Source: a virus. Taken from it: a stretch of DNA of 47,951 bases. Location of the stretch: IMG/VR virus record IMGVR_UViG_3300025141_011824, positions 1 to 47,951 of that record; one strand, 5' to 3'. The position numbers were made by a program, and so were the translations under genes. The first letter of the stretch is position 1. Each line of letters begins with the position of its first letter. The notes under the pieces are model-generated. The model had not been told where the DNA came from. It worked only from the letters and a program-made list of their open reading frames with translations, and searched no databases. Shown piece after piece: positions 8,111 to 15,333 of this stretch.

Positions 8111-8755
8111 TTATCCGATGATTTCGTCTACAAGTCCATACTTCAAGCACTCTTCTGCGTCAAACCACAGATCTCGCTTGAGAATTTCATTAAGTTTTCT
8201 TTTTGGAATGCTTGTGTGCTCAAGGTAAATCTTCTTGAGAACGTCCATAAGTAACGTACTGTTTTCGAGGCTATCCTTCATCTCTTCAAACTTTCCCCAC
8301 ATTCCTCCTGAGAGTTGGTGGATAAGCATAAAAGAGTTTCTGTGCATAAATCGTTTCTCTGCGACAACACTCATCAAAGTGGCAGCACTAGCAGCACAAC
8401 CCTCAACATAAGAATAGACAGGAACCTTGCTGTTCAAAATAACATCAACGCTGGAGAGCCCTGCGAATACACTTCCTCCATAACTATTGATGTGAAGATG
8501 AATAGCAGAAGGGTTCTCTGAACGAAGAAGGTTCGTCTGGTTGATGAGGTTTGTCTCAAGGTTTCTAAGTGTCTTGTTGAGCAACAAATTCTTTTGGCGA
8601 AGAACCTCAGAATAAAAATAGATTGTATTATTAACACTATCAACAACGTTGTTGTCGTCTTTTCTAGCACCCACTGGAGAAGAGATTACAGTATTCTCTG
8701 TATTGTCTTCTTTCTGGCTTCCTTTGCCTCCGACCCAATAAATATCTTTAAACAT
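8111..8755 (-). CDS. clpP: ClpP-like serine protease
   Basis: 214 residues. All catalytic positions of family S14 are present: INSYGGSVFAGL (the oxyanion-hole glycine motif), GCAASAA with Ser123, HQLSGG with His146 and RDLWFDAEE with Asp195. The ending YGLVDEI is typical. The first about 75 residues are longer than in bacterial ClpP and could replace the N-terminal axial loops. In phages ClpP acts with the host ClpX/ClpA or as a head maturation protease. This one sits in the early minus-strand block rather than with capsid genes, so a role in host takeover or regulated proteolysis is more likely. GGAG stands upstream of the ATG. Confidence 0.9.
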   Translation of the reverse strand: MFKDIYWVGGKGSQKEDNTENTVISSPVGARKDDNNVVDSVNNTIYFYSEVLRQKNLLLNKTLRNLETNLINQTNLLRSENPSAIHLHINSYGGSVFAGLSSVDVILNSKVPVYSYVEGCAASAATLMSVVAEKRFMHRNSFMLIHQLSGGMWGKFEEMKDSLENSTLLMDVLKKIYLEHTSIPKRKLNEILKRDLWFDAEECLKYGLVDEIIG

Positions 8756-8761
8756 ATCGTG

Positions 8762-9193
8762 TTACTCCTTTCGTAATCTTTTGATGTTTTGGTAGCAACG
8801 CTCAACTAAACCGGAACTGTTCTGAGCTTTACCTCCTCCCAAGTTCCAAATCGTATCGATACCGAATTGCTCACATACTTCCATTTCAGGAGTATTTTGT
8901 TTGGTTCTATCACCACCATTTCCAAAATAGTCTGGCTTCATTCTCTCCAAAGCCTCGCATACAGTTCCATCTGAGTCTTCCACAGAAGTGATCTGAGAAA
9001 CACCCTTGATGTTCTTCATAATGTAAGCTCTTTCTACGAAGGGCATAAAAACATAACCCTTCTTATCTTCGAGCCACGCATCGCTATTCAGGATGATAAT
9101 AACATCCCCCGAGCGGGAAGCCTCCTTGATCATGTCGATGTGACCCATATGGACCGGGTCAAAGCCTCCGCTTAGAGCGATTGTTTTTCTCAT
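8762..9193 (-). CDS. Cytidylyl/adenylyltransferase-like nucleotidyltransferase
   Basis: 143 residues. GGFDPVHMGHIDMIKEA carries the HxGH motif (H15-H18), and PDYFGNGGDR follows the pattern of the second substrate loop in glycerol-3-phosphate cytidylyltransferase and RfaE C-terminal domains. The usual ISxTxxR end is replaced by NSSGLVER, a looser match. The reaction would join a phosphorylated small molecule or sugar to CMP or AMP with release of diphosphate. It lies apart from the sugar island, in the early operon behind the tRNA promoter. Substrate is unknown. Confidence 0.8.
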   Translation of the reverse strand: MRKTIALSGGFDPVHMGHIDMIKEASRSGDVIIILNSDAWLEDKKGYVFMPFVERAYIMKNIKGVSQITSVEDSDGTVCEALERMKPDYFGNGGDRTKQNTPEMEVCEQFGIDTIWNLGGGKAQNSSGLVERCYQNIKRLRKE

Positions 9194-9203
9194 TGTATAC
9201 CTA

Positions 9204-9440
9204 TTATGTTGTTGATGATTGAAGTGCTATAAATACAAGAAGTACTATACCACAAAGTAAGTAAGAAAGAAAGTAAAATTTGTCTATTTTTTTATTAAAT
9301 TTCTTTACAGCACTCCATTTGAGACACACCATTGTTATTATTGCTATTTCAGCCATAAAGAAGTTCGTGGCAGCAATGGAGAATAGGAGAACCGCAGAGA
9401 TCAAAATCGCCGCACTTGCATATTTGACTTCATCCGTCAT
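9204..9440 (-). CDS. Small membrane protein
   Basis: 78 residues from the ATG with GGAGG 6 bases upstream; a TTG two codons earlier is in frame but sits too close to the SD. Three hydrophobic stretches are visible (about residues 8-22, 26-38 and 57-73), split by the basic loop KKFNKKIDKF, giving a likely two- or three-span inner-membrane protein. No homologue is recognised. It overlaps the 3' end of the upstream gene. Small membrane proteins in phage early regions often act in superinfection exclusion or host inhibition, but nothing here proves that. Confidence 0.6.
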   Translation of the reverse strand: MTDEVKYASAAILISAVLLFSIAATNFFMAEIAIITMVCLKWSAVKKFNKKIDKFYFLSYLLCGIVLLVFIALQSSTT

Positions 9441-9629
9441 CTTCAACCTCCATTACATCGTCAATGGATAGAATCCAGTTTTTTGATCTATAGAGATAAT
9501 CAAAATGCCACTTGGTTGTCTTCATTTTCTGGGAGATATCCTCTTTACCAATTTGCTGAAAGTAATCGACAAACAGTTTTCTTACTTCCATGTCGGTCAT
9601 TCTTATGTTTATTTTTTTTTCTATTAGCA

Positions 9630-9630
<1 letters not shown>
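9430..9630 (-). CDS. Small protein of unknown function
   Basis: 66 residues from the first ATG, or 56 from the ATG at 9600. The first ATG lies at the encoded CCA end of tRNA-Arg, and its only SD-like sequence (GAGGG) is part of the tRNA acceptor stem, which would be removed or masked when the tRNA is processed. The later ATG has no strong SD. The protein is helical and charged, with LYRSKNWILSIDDVMEVEDD at its end. No family is recognised. The long first start is listed because its spacing is better, with low certainty. Confidence 0.45.
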
Positions 9631-9706
<76 letters not shown>

Positions 9707-9715
9707 ATAAAACAT

Positions 9716-9744
9716 ATTATAACAGAATTCTTTCCTGTTGTCAA
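9716..9744 (-). promoter_or_regulatory. Sigma-70 consensus promoter for tRNA-Arg and the operon behind it
   Basis: On the minus strand, TTGACA (9739-9744) is followed by a 17-base spacer and TATAAT (9716-9721): both hexamers match perfectly. The expected transcript start is near 9709, just before tRNA-Arg at 9706. It lies between tRNA-Asn and tRNA-Arg and would drive the genes down to about 5990. The host's own polymerase would read it early in infection. Confidence 0.9.
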
Positions 9745-9754
9745 TAAAAGATTA

Positions 9755-9830
9755 TGGCTCCGGCTGCTGGACTCGAACCAGCGACATGGTGGTTAACAGC
9801 CACCCGCTCTACCAACTGAGCTAAGCCGGA
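9755..9830 (-). tRNA. tRNA-Asn (anticodon GUU)
   Basis: Cloverleaf on the minus strand: acceptor TCCGGCT/AGCCGGA, anticodon stem GGTGG/CCACC with loop CTGTTAA (anticodon GTT), T-arm with GGTTCGAGTCC, discriminator G, encoded CCA at 9755-9757. It is the last element of the upstream transcript (9841-11296) and is followed at once by the promoter for tRNA-Arg. Confidence 0.95.
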
Positions 9831-9840
9831 ATAATAATTT

Positions 9841-10110
9841 TCAATCGACCCCGTCAAGAATGTTTTGTCTAAGTTCACTGAAAGCCTCTTTATCACTCTC
9901 AGTCAACGCAGCCCAATCGCCTGGTTTCGGAGCTTCATTGTGATTCCAGGTAAGTTCGTGAAATCGGAATAACGATTCTCTATGGACTTCTTTCTCAAAC
10001 AGATTCCGCAGCCTGATCTTGTTTACTGGGTTTGTAAAACTCTTATAAACAGCAACTGCATTCTGAATCTCTTGCTCACTTAGTGTCGGCCTATCATCAA
10101 TATAAGTCAA
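9841..10110 (-). CDS. Small unknown protein with TTG start
   Basis: 89 residues. The start codon is TTG, and TTGA overlaps the TGA stop of the upstream gene, which points to coupled translation. The protein is mainly helical with an N-terminal LSEQEIQNAVAVYKSFTNP segment and an acidic end; nothing catalytic is visible. Its stop lies 10 bases before tRNA-Asn. No family is recognised. Confidence 0.55.
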   Translation of the reverse strand: MTYIDDRPTLSEQEIQNAVAVYKSFTNPVNKIRLRNLFEKEVHRESLFRFHELTWNHNEAPKPGDWAALTESDKEAFSELRQNILDGVD

Positions 10111-10322
10111 TCTGTAACCTCTTTCGTTTTTTGAATTTTCCGTGTCTTAACAACAAACTGTTCCCCAACAGTAACAAAATACCTTTTTACTTTGGCTTCC
10201 ATATCTGAATTCTCTGAAAGGATCTCCTTTCTCTTGAGATCTGCTTCTTCAAACGTCCAATAAGTAAAAGATTTTTTCCAAGGGCGGCCCTGTTTGTGTT
10301 TCTTTTCTTGCTCTTCTTCCAT
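10107..10322 (-). CDS. Small charged protein of unknown function
   Basis: 71 residues from the ATG at 10322, which has GAGAGTGA upstream. A longer frame would begin at 10361 but has no SD. The first part is Glu/Lys-rich (MEEEQEKKHKQGRPWKK). The middle TYWTFEEADLKRKEIL and the strand-rich VKRYFVTVGEQFVVKTRKI look like a small alpha-beta fold. Function unknown. It is in the operon that starts at the 11331-11359 promoter. Confidence 0.5.
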   Translation of the reverse strand: MEEEQEKKHKQGRPWKKSFTYWTFEEADLKRKEILSENSDMEAKVKRYFVTVGEQFVVKTRKIQKTKEVTD

Positions 10323-10438
10323 TATATCACTCTCATAATTTAGGGTTAACGTCCCAACCATCCGTTAACAATCCACCCGTAGGACTCCGATTCGTATTAT
10401 TATATACTATGGCTGGAGAAGTTTTTAGATTTTTTCTA

Positions 10439-10666
10439 TTATTTTGCTGCTTTATTGACAAGGCGAATTGTCTCCTCTGAAGCATATTGATAACAAAGGT
10501 TATCATCGTACCCGTCTAACCAGTAGATGTAAAGACGATCTATGTTCTCAAAACTGCAATTAGAGAATTGGACATTATAGTAGTCTTTATCGACACTTAG
10601 TATAATTCCATAGAAGTAGCCGTTGATGTCTTGTACGAGATCTCCCACTGAAAAAACATTACTCAT
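10439..10666 (-). CDS. Small beta-rich protein, SH3-like barrel suspected
   Basis: 75 residues. FSVGDLVQDINGYFYGIILSVD has the shape of an SH3/KOW-like or Tudor-like barrel in which a GDLV turn opens the fold; small proteins of this look are common in T4-like phages. The gene starts in an ATGA overlap with the upstream regulator gene. The 116 bases after it, up to 10322, hold no gene I can support. Function unknown. Confidence 0.55.
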   Translation of the reverse strand: MSNVFSVGDLVQDINGYFYGIILSVDKDYYNVQFSNCSFENIDRLYIYWLDGYDDNLCYQYASEETIRLVNKAAK

Positions 10667-11025
10667 TCTAAATCGAAATACTCCTGAGTTCTATATTTCT
10701 TAAGTAGTTTTTTAAGATCTTCAAGGTTCACTCCCAGGAATCGAGCCGCCTCTGCCTTAGTGCGGGTTGCTGAGAAAGCATACTTTAAGACAGCATCTCT
10801 AGCAATAGTAGGGACTGATTTCCATATAGGAAGACCATAAAACATAGAGCCCGCTGATTTAGCAGCCAACTCTAGCTTAAGTCCAATAACCTCTTCAAGA
10901 CTAAGACTGTTCAACATAACTTCGAATTCATCTGATGTTTTACCATCCTCACGAAGTTTCTTGCTGAGAGAACAATCTTTATTCTTGCCCGGTCGGCCCT
11001 TCTTTCTTTTTTTGCTCCATGTCAT
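10663..11025 (-). CDS. Small DNA-binding-like protein with a C-terminal helix-turn-helix
   Basis: 120 residues from the ATG at 11025 (GGAA 6 bases upstream). A longer frame to 11100 would overlap the previous gene by 120 bases and lacks a clear SD. The start is very basic (MTWSKKRKKGRPGKNKD, AT-hook-like GRP core). The end TKAEAARFLGVNLEDLKKLLKKY is a Fis-type helix-turn-helix. The two halves suggest a transcription regulator or DNA-architecture protein of the early operon. It overlaps the Nmad1-like gene by 47 bases. Confidence 0.6.
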   Translation of the reverse strand: MTWSKKRKKGRPGKNKDCSLSKKLREDGKTSDEFEVMLNSLSLEEVIGLKLELAAKSAGSMFYGLPIWKSVPTIARDAVLKYAFSATRTKAEAARFLGVNLEDLKKLLKKYRTQEYFDLE

Positions 11026-11296
11026 TTGCAATTCCAAGAATAGAGTATCCAGCAATGTCTTTCCAAGGGCTCTCTCCAAAAGCATCTTTCTTTGTAGCAA
11101 TCCTGAAGAGCTTATCTACTACTCTAACCATCGCTAGCATATCCAGATACTGGTCAGGCTGGACACCATCAGGATACAATACTTTCATAATTTCTTGACA
11201 CTTATGAAAACTATCTCCATAAGCTTCATTCTTTTCTTTTACTAGACTACCAATTGATGATCCAATATAAGAATATACGTTAGTATCTTTTTCCAT
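10979..11296 (-). CDS. Nmad1/DUF1599-like protein
   Basis: 105 residues. The pattern KEKNEAYGDSF, then VRVVDKLFRIA and later SPWKDIAGYSILGI, is that of the family known to me as DUF1599 or nucleotide-modification-associated domain 1. It is an all-helical domain, predicted to resemble MazG-type nucleotide pyrophosphohydrolases, and is found in phages with modified or hypermodified DNA. It is first gene behind a consensus promoter, 35 bases downstream of the -10 box, so it is likely an immediate-early gene. The link to a purine-modifying pathway with the PurA/PurZ-like gene is inference. Confidence 0.65.
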   Translation of the reverse strand: MEKDTNVYSYIGSSIGSLVKEKNEAYGDSFHKCQEIMKVLYPDGVQPDQYLDMLAMVRVVDKLFRIATKKDAFGESPWKDIAGYSILGIANDMEQKKKEGPTGQE

Positions 11297-11330
11297 AAAA
11301 TAATCCTTTGTTTAATTAAGTTCTTTTAGA

Positions 11331-11359
11331 AGTATACTATAAAACTACTTGTTTGTCAA
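11331..11359 (-). promoter_or_regulatory. Sigma-70 consensus promoter of the early minus-strand operon
   Basis: On the minus strand TTGACA (11354-11359), 17 bases, TATACT (11331-11336). The gap to the ATG at 11296 leaves a leader of about 30 bases containing AAAGGATT. It drives genes 11296 to 9755. Confidence 0.9.
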
Positions 11360-11412
11360 GTAAATTCTTCTTAGTTAACAGAGCTAATAACAGTACGTTT
11401 CTTGTTTACTTT

Positions 11413-11448
11413 CTTTTTTTAAATAAGAAAAGGCAGCACTGCGCTGCC
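11413..11448 (-). terminator. Rho-independent terminator of the serine-protease gene
   Basis: GGCAGC-ACTGC-GCTGCC (11432-11448), a 6-bp stem with a 5-base loop, is followed on the minus strand by TTTTCTTATTT. It lies about 75 bases after the stop of the trypsin-like gene and separates it from the early promoter downstream. In the plus direction there is an A-rich run on the other side, but no plus gene enters. The 227-base gap from 11297 to 11523 holds this hairpin and the promoter; I see no gene in it. Confidence 0.8.
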
Positions 11449-11523
11449 AAGAACTAAAAAAACAAGAAAACAGATAACGAACTTGTTTGAGATTTTAGCA
11501 TAGATTTCTGGTTTTGTAAAGAC

Positions 11524-12288
11524 TTATTTTTTCTTTGTTGTGTTATCGATGAAATCTCTCACCTCTACGTATCTTGGAGAGATTGAGAGGAAGGGAAATC
11601 TTACGTAGACTGAATGGATCATTCCTACGATTTGACCTCTATGATTGAAGATTGGGGAGCCTGAGCTTCCACCAACTGCTGGAATTGAATAGAGAGATCT
11701 TCCAATGTAGTCACCGTTGTAGTGTCCATGCATGGTAGGAACCATACCAGGACCATAAATTCCTGCTGGTGCTGCTAGGTTATACATTACATCACCTGGG
11801 GTAGGACGGATTCTTGAAACAGCGGAGGCTGGCTTATCTAAACCTTTTACATATGTCATACACATGTCTAAAGCATTATTCATAGCTAATATCTTAGCAT
11901 CATGCTTATCTCCCAGATTATCAATGACCTTGAATGTGCTTCCTTCAAGTTTTAAACCTTGATCTTTCAGCATTGCAATTAAACTTTCATCATCACAAAC
12001 GTGAGCAGCGGTCATTACATAAACACCATCGCCATCATTCTTTACAACAAAACCTGAGCCAGAAGTTCCCATTCTTTGTTTCAGACAAATTTCACTTGCA
12101 GTGTTGTTAGAATCAGTAACACAAATAGATACTTCCATGATCTTTTCAATCTTAAGGAAAGAGTCTCTTTTGAGGTTGTGCCTGGTAGACTCAGTGTGAG
12201 AGCTATTGATAGCACAGTTTGAGCTACAAGCAGTGGATAAGATTACAAATAACATTAAAAGTAGTCTATGAAATGTGATGTTTCGCAT
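11524..12288 (-). CDS. Secreted trypsin-like serine protease, probable lipoprotein
   Basis: 254 residues from the ATG with AAGGAA upstream; the longer frame adds 27 residues that would put the signal peptide inside the chain. The N-terminus is a signal peptide (RNITFHRLLLMLFVILSTAC) ending in a lipobox-like STAC, so C21 would be lipidated. The chymotrypsin-fold triad is complete: TAAH (H96), ALDMCM (D141) and GGSSGSP (S209). The ending is homologous to DegP/Ssp-type proteases without a visible PDZ domain. It should act in the periplasm or outer membrane of an infected cell. Divergently transcribed from the small exported protein at 12384. Confidence 0.8.
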   Translation of the reverse strand: MRNITFHRLLLMLFVILSTACSSNCAINSSHTESTRHNLKRDSFLKIEKIMEVSICVTDSNNTASEICLKQRMGTSGSGFVVKNDGDGVYVMTAAHVCDDESLIAMLKDQGLKLEGSTFKVIDNLGDKHDAKILAMNNALDMCMTYVKGLDKPASAVSRIRPTPGDVMYNLAAPAGIYGPGMVPTMHGHYNGDYIGRSLYSIPAVGGSSGSPIFNHRGQIVGMIHSVYVRFPFLSISPRYVEVRDFIDNTTKKK

Positions 12289-12383
12289 GGTAAGTTCCTT
12301 TTCGGTTGTATTTTTAAATAGGTCGGTGGAGACGTAAAGACAGGAAGAAACTATATACCTTTGATACAAACACGGAGTTCCTC

Positions 12384-12653
12384 ATGCGAATTACAGCCTC
12401 AATATTTTTAGCAATCCTAACAATCACAACGATTTCATTTCATTGTGTGAAAACATCTACAACAACAGCTAATATTCCAGAAAATAAAAATGTTGTTCGT
12501 ACCGATAAATGTTCCCCTTTTATCAATCTGGATTCTTCCCGTGAAGCTCTCACAGTACAGATTGTTCTGTTTGATGACCACGGAAATAAAAGAGAGATCG
12601 TCGCAATGAAACCCCAAGATGCTAAACTATTGGGCGGTACTGACTGTAAATAA
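12384..12653 (+). CDS. Small exported protein, possible lipoprotein
   Basis: 89 residues. The first 21 residues form a signal peptide (MRITASIFLAILTITTISFHC) that ends in a Cys, a weak lipobox. The mature part is short, with two further Cys (in DKC and at the C-terminal DCK) that could form a disulfide, and a strand-rich ALTVQIVLFDDHGNKREIVA. GGAG precedes the ATG. It faces the trypsin-like lipoprotein across a 95-base intergenic region in which I find no clear promoter hexamers. It could be a partner, substrate or inhibitor of that protease; that is only a guess from position. Confidence 0.55.
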   Translation: MRITASIFLAILTITTISFHCVKTSTTTANIPENKNVVRTDKCSPFINLDSSREALTVQIVLFDDHGNKREIVAMKPQDAKLLGGTDCK

Positions 12654-12691
12654 ATCTCCAGTCTATTTATCTTTGTAGCCCAGGATAAACT

Positions 12692-14005
12692 ATGGCGAAG
12701 AAAACTTATGTATTAGATACCAGCGTTTACTTGACAGACGCAAGTGCAATTAATTCCTATGGAAACAATGATGTGCTGATCCCTCTGAAGGTTTTGGAGG
12801 AGATTGATAATAATAAAAAAAGACAAGATAGTGTTGGAGCGAATGCAAGGAACTTGATTCGAATCCTAGATTCTTTGAGACAAAACGGAGACTTGAGGAA
12901 AGGTGTCCGGCTCGGAAAAGGCAAGGGAATAGTATTTGTTAGAAACTATAACCCAGCCCTCCTTCCTAACGACCTAGACCCTAAGACTCCAGATAATCAA
13001 ATTATTGGGACTGCTCTCACAGAAATAGATGCCTCTCCAAAAAGAAAGGTAATTCTAATTTCCAGAGACATCAACATGCGAATCAAGTGTGACGCAGTTG
13101 GGATTTCATCCGAGGATTACAACAGAGATCAGGTCGTCAGTGACAGAAGGCTCCTCTATACAGGCGTAAAGCACCACCTGGTAGATGAGCAGATAATTGA
13201 TAGATTCTATTCCAAAGAAGAAATCTTTTTGGAAGAAGATGAAGTAAAAATCCTTCCTAATCAGTTCGTTATGTTAGTCTCTAACTCTAATGAGAAGAAA
13301 ACAGCCTTAGCTAAGTTCGATAACTACCACCTCCCTCTCAAAAAAATTATTGAATATAAAGATGTATGGGGAGTGCGTCCGAGAAATAAAGAACAGGATT
13401 TTGCCATGAACCTTCTTATGGACCCTAGTATAGAAGTTGTTTCTCTTGTCGGCAAGGCTGGTTCTGGTAAAACACTATGTGCTATTGCCGCAGGCTTAGA
13501 ACAAACAATAGAGGGAGATTCAGAGGCTCCATACCGCAGACTCATTATCAGCAGACCCGTCCAACCACTGGGAAGAGACATTGGCTTCCTTCCAGGTACA
13601 ATAGAAGAGAAGATGGCTCCTTGGATTTCACCCATTCGAGATAATCTTGAGTTTTTGATGGGAGACAAGAGGACGCTAGACATGTATGTAGATCAGGGGA
13701 TTATTGAAGTTGAGGCGCTGACCTATATACGTGGTCGCAGCATCTCCAAAGCCTATATTATTATTGATGAGGCACAGAATTTAACAAGTCATGAAATAAA
13801 GACTATACTTACAAGAGTTGGAGAGGGAACCAAATTGATTTTAACTGGTGATATCGAACAAATTGACAACGTTTATGTCGATGAAACCTCCAACGGCTTA
13901 AGTTATGCTATTGAAAAATTTAAAAAATATGAATTATCGGGACACATGACCTTGTTGAAAGGTGAACGTTCCAGAGTAGCGACCTTAGCCGCAAAAATTC
14001 TGTAA
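12692..14005 (+). CDS. phoH: PIN domain-PhoH ATPase (PhoH2/YlaK type)
   Basis: 437 residues. The N-terminal PIN nuclease domain is shown by VLDTSV (D9), the TPDNQIIGTAL segment (D101) and SRDINMR (D126), the acidic residues that bind metal. The C-terminal PhoH domain has Walker A GKAGSGKT (254-261), ISRPVQPLGRDIGFLPG, the Walker B IIIDEAQN and LTGDIEQID. In bacteria PhoH2 proteins unwind and cut RNA with ATP; phage PhoH is common in T4-like marine phages but its role is debated. AGGA stands upstream of the ATG. It starts the plus-strand region that leads into the sugar island. Confidence 0.9.
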   Translation: MAKKTYVLDTSVYLTDASAINSYGNNDVLIPLKVLEEIDNNKKRQDSVGANARNLIRILDSLRQNGDLRKGVRLGKGKGIVFVRNYNPALLPNDLDPKTPDNQIIGTALTEIDASPKRKVILISRDINMRIKCDAVGISSEDYNRDQVVSDRRLLYTGVKHHLVDEQIIDRFYSKEEIFLEEDEVKILPNQFVMLVSNSNEKKTALAKFDNYHLPLKKIIEYKDVWGVRPRNKEQDFAMNLLMDPSIEVVSLVGKAGSGKTLCAIAAGLEQTIEGDSEAPYRRLIISRPVQPLGRDIGFLPGTIEEKMAPWISPIRDNLEFLMGDKRTLDMYVDQGIIEVEALTYIRGRSISKAYIIIDEAQNLTSHEIKTILTRVGEGTKLILTGDIEQIDNVYVDETSNGLSYAIEKFKKYELSGHMTLLKGERSRVATLAAKIL

Positions 14006-14019
14006 GGAGTAGAATTATA

Positions 14020-14331
14020 ATGAGTTATGAAGAAAATCCAGTCCTAAAAGAGACTGTAACAGGTGACACAGCACTAAAAGAGTGGCTTGTCGATTATGTT
14101 GGAGAGAAACTAAACCCAGAAGACAGCAATGTCACAGTGGAAATGATTGTAGAGGTCGTAGCCGCAGAATTCCCAGAGTTTGTCTTGGCGTTAGCTGAAG
14201 AAAACTATTTTAGAGGCTACGAGCAGGCACTGATGGATTCCAATCCACTCGGCCTTGAAGATCCCGTGGACCTACTACCTATTTCAGACGACGAGGACGA
14301 TGAGGATGAAGAAGATGACGGGAATGGCTGA
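14020..14331 (+). CDS. Small acidic protein of unknown function
   Basis: 103 residues with AAGGAG upstream. The middle (VTVEMIVEVVAAEFPEFVLALAEENYFRGYEQAL) is a helical core. The last 20 residues are nearly all Asp and Glu (DDEDDEDEED). The pattern is seen in small T4-like phage proteins near PhoH. No motif gives a function. Its 3' end overlaps the start of the metallopeptidase gene by 17 bases. Confidence 0.6.
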   Translation: MSYEENPVLKETVTGDTALKEWLVDYVGEKLNPEDSNVTVEMIVEVVAAEFPEFVLALAEENYFRGYEQALMDSNPLGLEDPVDLLPISDDEDDEDEEDDGNG

Positions 14332-14995
14332 CTATATTAAAGAGTCTTCGGAGAGGACTCAGAAAGAGCAAAAAGAATTTAAGTTATTTGGAGACATCAG
14401 TGTCTTCATCAAAGATCCTCTTCCCGAGGACATCGATGTAAGAAATGTCCTAGCAAAGCTTGAGTCTCTCATTCCAAGATATTTCGCCTCTGGTCTCGAT
14501 ATGATTATCGTTGGTGCAAACAGTGAATTCGAAGAAAGAGAAATCAACGCAATGTACCGTGATGGGGCAATCTATGTAACCAACTTTCAAATGACCGAGG
14601 CAGATTTATTAGACGACATCGTTCACGAACTCGCCCACGTCGTAGAAGAGAACAATGGAGAGTTCTTATATTCAGATGAGTTAATCTTCAAAGAATTCAT
14701 CGGAAAAAGAAAAAGATTACTTGACATTTTAGCCCAGGAAGGGTATAGTGTTGATGAACAAAATTTCATGAATGCAGAATATAATAGAGAGTTTGATGAT
14801 TTCCTTTACCAAGAAGTGGGATACCCTACGCTTACAGCCCTTACAATGGGTCTCTTTGCGTCTCCTTATGGAGCGACTTCTCTGCGTGAGTATTTTGCAA
14901 ACGGTTTTGAGGAATACTTCTTGGGAGATCGGAATTATCTGAAGAAAATCAGTCCCTTCTTGTACTCAAAACTAGATAAAGCAGAAGACTTATAG
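14315..14995 (+). CDS. HExxH zinc metallopeptidase-like protein
   Basis: 226 residues from the ATG at 14315, which has GAGG at a fair distance; the open frame reaches back to 14255, but that start has no SD and would overlap the neighbour by 77 bases. DDIVHELAHVVEE has the zinc helix (H104, E105, H108). Downstream SLREYFANGFEEYFLG may give the third ligand (Glu), as in gluzincins such as anthrax-lethal-factor-like and phage peptidases. Cellular target is unknown. Second HExxH protein of the window and unlike the one at 595 in sequence. Confidence 0.7.
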   Translation: MTGMADYIKESSERTQKEQKEFKLFGDISVFIKDPLPEDIDVRNVLAKLESLIPRYFASGLDMIIVGANSEFEEREINAMYRDGAIYVTNFQMTEADLLDDIVHELAHVVEENNGEFLYSDELIFKEFIGKRKRLLDILAQEGYSVDEQNFMNAEYNREFDDFLYQEVGYPTLTALTMGLFASPYGATSLREYFANGFEEYFLGDRNYLKKISPFLYSKLDKAEDL

Positions 14996-15006
14996 GAAAT
15001 ATTACA

Positions 15007-15333
15007 ATGAAATACGATGTAAAAATCAACAAAGAAGAAGGCACAATTGCTTTGCAAGTTGAAGTGCTCCCGCTCATCCCAAGAGAGAATGCAACTTGGA
15101 CAAACCCAGGCACCTTGGTGAACCCGGATAGAAACATTATAAAGTTTAATGAGAGTGCCGCTGCGTCCTACTTGACAGAGAAAGGTTACGATATTGGAAA
15201 AGTCCTCCAGGGTGGCACGGTTAAGAATGTAAGCACCGACACCAACAAGGGCACTTTCGTATTTGAACTTCAACAGAAAATCAAAACAACTCCACGCAAA
15301 AAATCAACCTCCAAAGTAAAGAGTAAAAAATGA
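15007..15333 (+). CDS. Small beta-rich protein of unknown function
   Basis: 108 residues. Regular short strands (DVKINKEEGTIALQVEVLPLI, GTFVFELQQKI) and a strongly basic tail of Lys, Ser and Thr. The tail may bind nucleic acid. The stop overlaps the start of the nuclease gene in an ATGA, so the two are likely made in step, which hints at a common pathway in DNA metabolism. No family is recognised. Confidence 0.5.
   Translation: MKYDVKINKEEGTIALQVEVLPLIPRENATWTNPGTLVNPDRNIIKFNESAAASYLTEKGYDIGKVLQGGTVKNVSTDTNKGTFVFELQQKIKTTPRKKSTSKVKSKK

Noticed and set aside
10399-10404. TATAAT on the minus strand in the 10323-10438 gap
   Set aside because: No -35 hexamer at 17 bases, no extended -10 TGN and no MotA-like box; not supported as a promoter.
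12289-12383. Promoters between the divergent genes
   Set aside because: TATATA-like words exist on both strands, but no -35 partner at proper spacing could be found.
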